Assembly: GCA_937888895.1 (NCBI GenBank)
Contig: CALASV010000081.1
Coordinates: 1-9,823 of the forward strand
From: an uncultured Clostridia bacterium
GTDB lineage: Bacteria; Bacillota; Clostridia; Lachnospirales; Lachnospiraceae
Direction of reading: 5' to 3'
Length of the DNA: 9,823 bases
How positions within the stretch are numbered: position 1 is the stretch's first letter; every line of letters begins with the position of its first letter. Under the pieces are notes generated by a model. The model did not search any database, had not been told where the DNA came from, and saw nothing but the letters and a program-made list of their open reading frames with translations. Positions 1 through 7,015 of this stretch are shown in pieces. The position numbers and the translations under genes are program-made.

Positions 1-3000
1 AAGATTAAATGCACCCATAGACTGACCACACCAAATCTGCATATCTGTTTTACGAGTTTCATCGCCTTGTACTGCCCATCTGGAAGAATTTCCAAGATAC
101 CAACGAAATACTAACGCCATTTTTACTTTTGGATTTTCTTGTGCTCTTGCAATCTGTTTTGGGTCTACTGTTGCAAAATATTGCTTTGTGGATTCCCAAA
201 TTTGTTCAAATGGTTGTTTTAAAATTCGTTTTTCAATTCTTTGACGTTCTACTTCTGGAATTTCTTCAAAACTAGCATATTTCACATAATACTCATATAA
301 TTTTTGTGCATTTTGTGGATACATTGTCTTCTTTTTAATCACTTCTACTTTTGCACCTGTTTCAAACATATCTGCACATGGAGCCATTGTCACATCTGCC
401 ATTGCCGTTTCTTCCAAACATTGTTTTACATAGTCTGAAGTACCTGCTTCTACACAGCTTTGGTTAATAGAACCAGTCACTACATAAGATGCACCCATTT
501 CAAACGCACCAAGGCAAGAAAGCCCTGTTCCAATTCCACCACCTGCACCAATACGAACTGGTTTTTCATATTGATACTGTTCTTGTAACTGGTTTGCTAA
601 TGCAATCAGAGCAGGAAGCATACTGACTAAAGGTCTTCCATCGGTATGTCCACCAGAATCTGCTTCTACTGTAATATCATCTGCCATGGAAATTTTTCTA
701 GAAAGAGTAGCTTCTTCTTCTGTAAGAAGTCCTTCTTTTACTAATTCTTTTACTAATTTTTCTTCTGGAGGCATAACAAATTTTGTTAAAACTTCCTCAC
801 GAGAAACTTTTGCAATAATTTTATGTGGAATTTGAATTTTTCCGTTTTTTTCGCTCAATCCTTGTACACGATAATATACTAATGCTTTAGAAATCGTAAT
901 GTAGGCAGATGCTTCTACTGCTGGAACATTTTTTTTCACTAACAGTTTTGCAAGTTCTAGTTCCATATCAGCATTTCGATTGTTTAACATATTTATCATA
1001 TACGGCTCTTGACCTACTAATTCTTTTTGAATTTTGTCAATTTCTTTTTCAAGATTTTCTATACTACAACCACCTGCACCATAAGAACCCATAAATCCTT
1101 TTTTACCTAATGCAATAACCATATCTGCGGAAGCAATTCCATTTGCCATCGCACCACCATAATAGGCATATTTTACATTGTAATCTTTTTTAAATGCATC
1201 ATCTCCCAATGCTTGTGCTGTAATATTTGGAATTTGAAACATAAGTTTTTCGTTTTTCAATTCTTGTGTAGATACTACCAGCTTTTCATTTTGCTTATAA
1301 ACAAAAAGAACAGGATATTGTTTATTTGCAAGTATTTCGCAGCTATTTTCACGGTTCATAATTGCCATAGAATCCCTCCTATATGGATATTGTTGAGATA
1401 TACTTTCTACTTGTACCGCATGGTCAGATAATGGTTTTATGTTCTCCACTGTTTGTACAACCTTTTCTTCTATTAATACTTCGTTACTTTCCTTTTGAAT
1501 ATCTTCTTCCACATCTACATCTTTTATAAATGCAATACGAGAATATATTTTATCAAAATCAAATGCTACATTTCCCGCAAGCATAGCAACACATAAATTA
1601 ATTAAATATTCAGCCGTTTCTTTTTCTTCATAAACAGAAATAACTTGTGCATCCTTTTTGCCCTCTAGTGTAGCTTTTGCCCAGCTTCCACACAACTGTG
1701 TTGTACTTATATCAATAAATACACGAGCACCTTCTTCATAAAGTTTCTCTACGGTTTTTGTATAGTCCACTGGTTTCGTAATAACTGCCGCAAAGTTTTC
1801 TGCAAACATTTCACAAGTTTCATCCATATACTTTCCGAAATAAGAACTCATGATTTTAAAGTCGCTATCCTTTAAATTTAAATGAAATTCATGCGAAAGC
1901 AATTCTTTTCGTATATTTTCATATTCATGTTCTATCACTGGCGTATGAACATAAGTTGGCTCATCCAATAGTTTTGCAATACAACCAATCTGTCGGAACA
2001 ATTTTTCACAAGATTTCTTCTCTCCACAAATAATAACATCTTTTGGTGAACCTTCAATAATAACAAAAACATCATCATAATTTTGAATTGCTTTTTTTAC
2101 TTTTTCTGCATTAAATTTGAGATAATATTTTGCTAGATTTATTTTATGGTTGAAATATCGTTCTTCTTGCAAATCAATTTCTTCTACAATTCTACTCATA
2201 ATCACATCTAAAGAGCCAAGTTCATTATGTAATTCTTTCGTTTCTGCATTCGCATTATTTTTTAATTCTAAATTCAAGAAATGAAAGACAAGTTCCCCCA
2301 TACTTGCACCAGAAAGGTAATTTGGTTTAATACCAATCGTTTCTAACAAAAACATTACAATATAAGTGATTACAATTTCTGATAAATAGGCATCTAATGA
2401 TTTATTTTCACTTTTTCTTACACGACTTTCACGTTCATAATCACTGTTTTCATCTACAAACTCATACAATTTTCCTACAAATCGATGGAATACCTTACTA
2501 TTAAACATACCTCCCGGAGGATTCATAAATACAACTTTCGGATTTTTTATATTGTGTCGAAGATAAAGAGAGCCTGTTCTGCTTTTCCAATAAAATCCTT
2601 CTTCCAAAAGTTGATGGCTCTTTGCAAGCAACTCTTCTGTCTGCATTTTTAAACTATTGATATCTTCTACTAAAAATACAATCGTATTTTCACCACGCTT
2701 TTCTTTTAATGCTTCTACAAAAATTTGCATTGTTTTGAAAAGTCCTTTTTCCTGTGTACTTTTTTGTAACTGCAATAGTTTTTTCTTTGCTTCTCCCACA
2801 GTATCAAATGTAACAGGAATTAAATATCGTTTCGATTCAAAAACAGGCTGATTTACAAACTTGGCTTCTTTTACTTTTAATCTTATACCATCTACACTTC
2901 TAATACGTTCTCGTTTTTCTTTCCAATTCCACAAATAAATTTCGTTTTCTCCTGAACCATCAAAATTCATTGCAAAACGTACTTCAATAATGTCTTTGAC

Positions 3001-3585
3001 AAATTCCATCATAGCATTCATAACAGGTTCTTGGAAAATGATACCTTCTTTAGAAGAATTATCTTCTTCCATCGTTTTCTTTTTGCTTGTAAATGTCTGC
3101 ATAAATGATGTAAATTTCCTTCCAACACCACTATTTTTCGTTTCTACCGTTCTTTTTATTTCTTCTTTTGTGAGAATGCTTCCTTTCTCTACTTCTACCT
3201 GTACTAAATGTCTTTTCGCACTTTCTGATAATAGTACAGCAATACAACCATCTTTGTTTTGGCTAATCAGTAACACATTGCTCCATACATCTTGTGTAAA
3301 TATTGTTCCTGCTGTTTCTAACATCTGTGCAAAATCCGAACATCTTTTTTGTTCAGAAATCTTAAATTCTGTAATTACTTCCTCTGAAATAATTTCTTCT
3401 GAAAGAACTAGCACAGGTGTATTATCTACATCTTTTAATGCCATTTTTATAGCATATTGTAAGGCATCCTTTATTTTTTTACGCCTTGTTTGTTTTTTTG
3501 TAATCATGTACTCAATGAATTCTTCATGGTTCGTAATATTTTCGATACAAATGCCTATGCCTGTCACCACAAAATGATAACTCAT
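1..3585 (-). CDS. PfaB/PfaD-like fusion: KS-like remnant, acyltransferase and FMN enoyl reductase (3' end off window)
   Basis: The frame is open from the ATG at 3583-3585 to the left edge (1195 codons, no stop). GAGAGG (3595-3600) lies 9 nt upstream. Residues 1-14 (VVTGIGI) resemble the start of a ketosynthase, but residues 1-240 contain no active-site Cys motif. Residues about 350-680 are a PfaB-type acyltransferase: a PPGG loop (356-359) replaces the usual PGQG, the GASMGE nucleophile elbow has Ser428, and VHTP supplies His547. From about 740 it is a PfaD-type enoyl reductase of the nitronate monooxygenase-like TIM-barrel family, with YGGAMANGIAS, GSYGAGG, DSGGHTDGRP (His980), GAGGGIGTG and the C-terminal SSRWA and QIWCG..MGAFN motifs. 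I infer it moves acyl groups and reduces enoyl-ACP with FMN. PfaB and PfaD are usually separate proteins, though thraustochytrid OrfB also joins AT to ER. By comparison with PfaD, roughly 80-100 C-terminal residues are missing beyond the edge. Confidence 0.93.
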   Translation of the reverse strand, partial: MSYHFVVTGIGICIENITNHEEFIEYMITKKQTRRKKIKDALQYAIKMALKDVDNTPVLVLSEEIISEEVITEFKISEQKRCSDFAQMLETAGTIFTQDVWSNVLLISQNKDGCIAVLLSESAKRHLVQVEVEKGSILTKEEIKRTVETKNSGVGRKFTSFMQTFTSKKKTMEEDNSSKEGIIFQEPVMNAMMEFVKDIIEVRFAMNFDGSGENEIYLWNWKEKRERIRSVDGIRLKVKEAKFVNQPVFESKRYLIPVTFDTVGEAKKKLLQLQKSTQEKGLFKTMQIFVEALKEKRGENTIVFLVEDINSLKMQTEELLAKSHQLLEEGFYWKSRTGSLYLRHNIKNPKVVFMNPPGGMFNSKVFHRFVGKLYEFVDENSDYERESRVRKSENKSLDAYLSEIVITYIVMFLLETIGIKPNYLSGASMGELVFHFLNLELKNNANAETKELHNELGSLDVIMSRIVEEIDLQEERYFNHKINLAKYYLKFNAEKVKKAIQNYDDVFVIIEGSPKDVIICGEKKSCEKLFRQIGCIAKLLDEPTYVHTPVIEHEYENIRKELLSHEFHLNLKDSDFKIMSSYFGKYMDETCEMFAENFAAVITKPVDYTKTVEKLYEEGARVFIDISTTQLCGSWAKATLEGKKDAQVISVYEEKETAEYLINLCVAMLAGNVAFDFDKIYSRIAFIKDVDVEEDIQKESNEVLIEEKVVQTVENIKPLSDHAVQVESISQQYPYRRDSMAIMNRENSCEILANKQYPVLFVYKQNEKLVVSTQELKNEKLMFQIPNITAQALGDDAFKKDYNVKYAYYGGAMANGIASADMVIALGKKGFMGSYGAGGCSIENLEKEIDKIQKELVGQEPYMINMLNNRNADMELELAKLLVKKNVPAVEASAYITISKALVYYRVQGLSEKNGKIQIPHKIIAKVSREEVLTKFVMPPEEKLVKELVKEGLLTEEEATLSRKISMADDITVEADSGGHTDGRPLVSMLPALIALANQLQEQYQYEKPVRIGAGGGIGTGLSCLGAFEMGASYVVTGSINQSCVEAGTSDYVKQCLEETAMADVTMAPCADMFETGAKVEVIKKKTMYPQNAQKLYEYYVKYASFEEIPEVERQRIEKRILKQPFEQIWESTKQYFATVDPKQIARAQENPKVKMALVFRWYLGNSSRWAVQGDETRKTDMQIWCGQSMGAFNL
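1366..1380 (-). promoter_or_regulatory. Internal Shine-Dalgarno and in-frame ATG at the AT/ER junction
   Basis: Inside the fusion gene, AGGAGG (1375-1380) is followed by 6 nt and an in-frame ATG (1366-1368, Met740). This is the strongest ribosome binding site in the window and sits where a stand-alone PfaD would begin (MAIMNRENSCEI). It could start a separate enoyl reductase from the same mRNA, or be a relic of a once separate gene. The six bases also encode two arginines, so chance cannot be excluded. Confidence 0.6.
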
Positions 3586-3660
3586 TTTTAATAACCTCTC
3601 TTTCTTACTTCTTATCCTTAACATAATCAAATATTCGTAATCCGCTTCGCTACTTACTCA

Positions 3661-3694
3661 TAACAGAATAGCTACTACCGTAGCTATTCTGTTA
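3661..3694 (-). repeat. Perfect 15-bp inverted repeat (hairpin) over the dehydratase stop codon
   Basis: Arms 3661-3675 and 3680-3694 are perfectly complementary with a 4-base loop (3676-3679). The TAG stop (3684-3686) lies inside the first arm to be transcribed. No T-run follows on the minus strand (it continues TGAGTAAGTAGCG) or on the plus strand, so it is not a standard intrinsic terminator. It could stabilise upstream mRNA or lower expression of the downstream AT/ER gene. It occupies part of the 98-nt gap 3586-3683, the largest in the window; the rest of that gap holds only the GAGAGG site for the next gene that I can support. Confidence 0.75.
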
Positions 3695-5087
3695 CATCAC
3701 TGAAAATTTTCAATGCATAACTTTCCACCTGTATAATTTGTACATCATTATTGAAAATTTCTGCATCAAAATATACTGAAATAGAATCATCCATCTGAAT
3801 TACATCTTTTATATGAACTTTATAGTACAATGTGCTATACCCATGTCTAACTTGCCCTCGAAACTTAGATTTCACACAATTGCCGTCAATCATAGTACAA
3901 TTGGAATTTTTCAACTGTGACAACAATCCTGCATGAGCAAACAAAAACATACCTAACTGAGTAACACCATCTGTTATAATAATAGCTGGGAATACAGGGT
4001 CATTTTTGAAATGAGCTTTAAAAGGCCACATATCTGGAGTAATCTTCTTTTCACCACAAATAATACCCCTGCCATACATCCCACCATTGTAATCAATCTG
4101 CGTAACACGGTCAATCATTTTCATATCATAAGGAAGATAATATTTTTCTTTCAAAGAAATATTTTTTCCAAATTTACCAAAACAATCTTCATAATTACCA
4201 TTATAAAATGCTAATACTTCCTCTTTCTTATAAGAAGTCTTTGTTGTGTTTTGAAAATGTAAAAATTCCTTCGGATTTGTCTTTTGCACAACCTTTTTAG
4301 GTGAAATGATACCCTTATTAGAAGTAAGTTCTTCCTTCGTAAAAAATCCACCCGTTGCTTCTGTAATAGCAATCAATTCCTCTCCATTATAAGTTTCAAA
4401 GGAGAAGAAAAGAAGAATGGTAGAACCATTTTGCATAAATTTGTTAATTTTCAATACAGTTCTCATCGTATCACCAATACAAAATGGTCTTTCACTATAA
4501 GAAATCTGTGAAGAATCTAGTGCTCTATAAGAAAGCGTTCCTTTTGAGATAGCATCTAGTCCCATATATGCAATCAAAAAAATTGCAATATGCGAAGCCT
4601 CAGAACCAATCAATGGTGAAATCTGCGTATCACCTGTACGGAATACACAACTTTCATCTAAATCATATTCTGCCACAATAGAAGAAGGACGAAGTTTTCC
4701 AAATTCAGCATCAAGCGATACAATTCTAGACACAAATAGAAAAGGAGGCATAGGCATTCTAGCACGAATAGGATATTGGTCTACTTCTTTATACTGTTCT
4801 CCTAACACTGCTGCCATAGAATTATCTGTCATTTCAATCACTTGTTCTCTATCCCAAAGATAATTTTTTTTCTGAACCTTTGTCGATTTTTCCAAATCCA
4901 CTAGAATTTCAACAGAATCCTCTTTCATATAAGTTGACATAATCTGCTCAAATAATTTATGTTCTGCATCCAAATACAATTCATAAGATTCTTTATTGAT
5001 TGCTATCTGATTTATAATATATGAACGTAGTAGTTCCTGCATATCTGCATCCATATTATTTATTGTTGTGATATTTTCCTTTTTCAT
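3684..5087 (-). CDS. PfaC-type double hot-dog dehydratase (FabA-like), free-standing
   Basis: This 467-residue protein probably dehydrates beta-hydroxyacyl-ACP to enoyl-ACP in the synthase. Residues about 105-255 form a first hot-dog half opening MPMPPFLFVSRI, a typical PfaC/FabA-like start. Residues about 315-467 form a second half with MKMIDRVTQID and WPFKAHFKNDPVFP. His359 in the second half and Asp373 (ITDGVTQLG) are 14 residues apart, the same spacing as the FabA His70/Asp84 pair. I see no equivalent His in the first half. The first 100 residues are charged and helical, possibly a docking segment. In PfaC proteins such domains follow KS and chain-length-factor domains, which are absent here. 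I chose the ATG at 5085-5087 because AAGAGG is 8 nt upstream; the ATG at 5091-5093 would leave only 2 nt. It follows the KR gene by 44 nt. The TAG stop lies inside a perfect hairpin. Confidence 0.9.
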   Translation of the reverse strand: MKKENITTINNMDADMQELLRSYIINQIAINKESYELYLDAEHKLFEQIMSTYMKEDSVEILVDLEKSTKVQKKNYLWDREQVIEMTDNSMAAVLGEQYKEVDQYPIRARMPMPPFLFVSRIVSLDAEFGKLRPSSIVAEYDLDESCVFRTGDTQISPLIGSEASHIAIFLIAYMGLDAISKGTLSYRALDSSQISYSERPFCIGDTMRTVLKINKFMQNGSTILLFFSFETYNGEELIAITEATGGFFTKEELTSNKGIISPKKVVQKTNPKEFLHFQNTTKTSYKKEEVLAFYNGNYEDCFGKFGKNISLKEKYYLPYDMKMIDRVTQIDYNGGMYGRGIICGEKKITPDMWPFKAHFKNDPVFPAIIITDGVTQLGMFLFAHAGLLSQLKNSNCTMIDGNCVKSKFRGQVRHGYSTLYYKVHIKDVIQMDDSISVYFDAEIFNNDVQIIQVESYALKIFSDVTE

Positions 5088-5095
5088 GGTCATTA

Positions 5096-5101
5096 CCTCT
5101 T
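5096..5101 (-). promoter_or_regulatory. Ribosome binding site of the dehydratase gene
   Basis: AAGAGG is 2 nt before the ATG at 5091-5093 and 8 nt before the ATG at 5085-5087. The spacing decides for the second ATG, giving a protein starting MKKENITT. Confidence 0.7.
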
Positions 5102-5131
5102 GTTTTTCTATAATTCCTTTTGCTAAATTTC

Positions 5132-6997
5132 TTATACAGGAGGATTTCCTGTATTATTGATTAGTATCTGTGTAGATGGCAGACCCATCAAGAAATCATT
5201 CGCAAAATAATTCGCACCAACTTCTAAAGGAATAAGAATATATCCTTTTTCTGTTAAAGTAGTAATATACAAGTCATCCAAATACATCATACCACCTCTC
5301 CATGCTCCCCAGTTAATAGCAACGGAACGACAATTTGGATATTTATCTCTCATATAGTAAGCATACTTATCCATATATTCGTTGGCAGACACATAATCAA
5401 TCTGACCATCATTTCCAAAATACCCCGAAAGAGAACTGAACATCACAAGAACCTTTAATGTTGCCTTATCTACATAATCCATAATATTGTTTAGACCCTT
5501 ATACTTTGTATCAAACACACGTTGAAAAGATTTTATATCTTTGTTCCATATTTTTGAATCTGCTACAATACCAGCACCATGAATTACTCCACTAATTTTT
5601 CCGACTTCTCTTTGAATTTTTGCAATTGTTTCTTTCATACTTTCTTGGTCAATTACATCACAAGAATAGTAAAATACACGATTTCCAGTAGCTTTAATTC
5701 CTTCTATCGTTCTCAACATTTCTCTTTGTGCAAGAATAGCTCGTGCTTTCTTATCAATAGCTGCAAAAGCTCCCTTCTGACCTTGTGCTTTGAACCTCTT
5801 TGCAATTAAGTTTCTCATATCTTTGAGTTCAGCCACTTTTGCTGTTTCTTCATCATCATTGTTTTCTTCCAAAATTTGTGCTCTACCTAAAAGTACATAG
5901 GTGCATTTTACTCGTTTTGCCAGTTCTAAAATACAAGAAGATGTAACACCACGAGCGCCCCCAGATACTAAAAGAATATCTTCTTCCTGCAAAGGACAAC
6001 GATTTTCTATTACTTCTGATTTCGTAAGAACAGAGGACAAACGATAGCGTACGCCATCCACAGTACGACCAACCTCTTGGAAATTTTCATAAAAGCAAAG
6101 TTCATCATCTAAATATTGTATCATAGTTTCTGTTTCTATCGTTGGTTCAAAATCGATTTCCTTCACATATACCAAGTCACGAAGTTCAATAGGAATACAT
6201 TTTGCCATACCATTGAATGTTCCATAATGGAAATACTCTGATTTTCCAGTCATGCCAAGTTTACCGTCTAGGAACGTATTAAATAAGAATAACCACTGCT
6301 TATTTGACTTTTGTGTACGAATATAAATAACAAAATGCTTAATGATAGATACCACTGTCATAATATAATCATAATAGCATTTTCTTTCTTTTGTACTATA
6401 ATATTTATTACCAAGCACAACTAAACCTGTAATCTCATCTTCTTTTATCGTTTCAGCAATCAAATCTTTTGCTTCTTCCTCATTTAAGAAGTTTTGGATA
6501 TGTTTCACCACAAGCCCATGTTCTTGTAAATAGTTCTTTAATTTCTTTCCGTAAGCATCTTCTTCCCCTAACAATAAAATAATACCAGACTTTGGCAAAG
6601 CACTCTTACCACGAATCGTGTCTTCACATGGAGTAATTTGTACTTCACGTCGTTTAATTGTTTTTGGGTCTGTAAGGTCAATCGAGTCAATCACTTCATT
6701 TGCCCAAGGGTTTCTCATTTCTTTTTTAGAAACTACACTTTGCGATAGTGGTGCAACAGATACCGTAGCTTCTGTGTTATTTAAATGAGCTAACAACATT
6801 TTCTGACCATACATCAGCTGTTCATACGCCCTCATACCTGTTTGCTGGAATTCTTCTATCATCTGATTAAACTCAGTGGAAATACTTCCACCGAGTTCTA
6901 CAAAACTTTCTAATTGCTTTATTTTTTTATCTTGAGATTTCCAGTAAGCCTCTAATACATCTGCCTGATTTTGATGCACATATCTTTCTTGTTTCAT
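5132..6997 (-). CDS. PfaA-type ketoreductase, free-standing
   Basis: This 621-residue protein is inferred to reduce beta-ketoacyl-ACP to beta-hydroxyacyl-ACP with NADPH. Residues about 1-80 are helical and charged. Residues about 135-335 look like the structural (pseudo) half of a modular KR, including GTFNGMAKCIP, matching the 'GGLxGLLKT' region of PfaA. The catalytic half starts with the Rossmann motif SGGARGVT (Gly346). Candidate catalytic residues are Lys498 (DTKYKG), Ser522 (FSSLSG), Tyr535 and Asn539 (YVSAN). A 60-residue insertion between the LGR strand and the CDV strand (AILAQREMLRTIEGI) is typical of PfaA KRs. In PfaA this domain is the C-terminus of the KS-AT-ACP polypeptide; here it has its own start with AGGGGG 8 nt upstream, 18 nt after the stop of the preceding gene, so translational coupling is likely. 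The protein ends about 80 residues after the NWGAW motif, as usual for a KR. Confidence 0.92.
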   Translation of the reverse strand: MKQERYVHQNQADVLEAYWKSQDKKIKQLESFVELGGSISTEFNQMIEEFQQTGMRAYEQLMYGQKMLLAHLNNTEATVSVAPLSQSVVSKKEMRNPWANEVIDSIDLTDPKTIKRREVQITPCEDTIRGKSALPKSGIILLLGEEDAYGKKLKNYLQEHGLVVKHIQNFLNEEEAKDLIAETIKEDEITGLVVLGNKYYSTKERKCYYDYIMTVVSIIKHFVIYIRTQKSNKQWLFLFNTFLDGKLGMTGKSEYFHYGTFNGMAKCIPIELRDLVYVKEIDFEPTIETETMIQYLDDELCFYENFQEVGRTVDGVRYRLSSVLTKSEVIENRCPLQEEDILLVSGGARGVTSSCILELAKRVKCTYVLLGRAQILEENNDDEETAKVAELKDMRNLIAKRFKAQGQKGAFAAIDKKARAILAQREMLRTIEGIKATGNRVFYYSCDVIDQESMKETIAKIQREVGKISGVIHGAGIVADSKIWNKDIKSFQRVFDTKYKGLNNIMDYVDKATLKVLVMFSSLSGYFGNDGQIDYVSANEYMDKYAYYMRDKYPNCRSVAINWGAWRGGMMYLDDLYITTLTEKGYILIPLEVGANYFANDFLMGLPSTQILINNTGNPPV

Positions 6998-7003
6998 ATA
7001 TAA

Positions 7004-7009
7004 GCCCCC
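7004..7009 (-). promoter_or_regulatory. Ribosome binding site of the ketoreductase gene
   Basis: The minus strand reads AGGGGG in the 18-nt gap after the TGA of the KS-AT-ACP gene, about 7 nt before the ATG at 6995-6997. It supports this start as a true gene boundary rather than a broken PfaA. Confidence 0.65.
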
Positions 7010-7015
7010 TGTTAA

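Noticed and set aside
909..1431. Two short + strand open frames (61 and 72 codons)
   Set aside because: Both are antisense to the conserved enoyl reductase domain and lack convincing ribosome binding sites.
2302..2304. GASMGE as a broken acyltransferase active site (no GHSxG)
   Set aside because: PfaB-type acyltransferases commonly have a residue other than His here (for example GYSMGE), and the catalytic Ser and downstream His are both present.
2990..3577. 195-codon open frame on the + strand
   Set aside because: It lies wholly opposite the minus-strand AT/ER gene, whose protein has clear conserved motifs. Its composition (Ser/Phe/Ile-rich) is what antisense of Glu/Lys-rich coding gives, and it matches no family I know.
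3661..3694. Intrinsic terminator
   Set aside because: The stem is perfect but has no T-run on either side in either direction, and the next synthase gene follows on the same strand.
5091..5093. Upstream ATG as the start of the dehydratase
   Set aside because: Only 2 nt separate it from AAGAGG, too short for normal initiation; the next ATG, 6 nt on, has ideal spacing. Both are in frame, so the difference is two residues.
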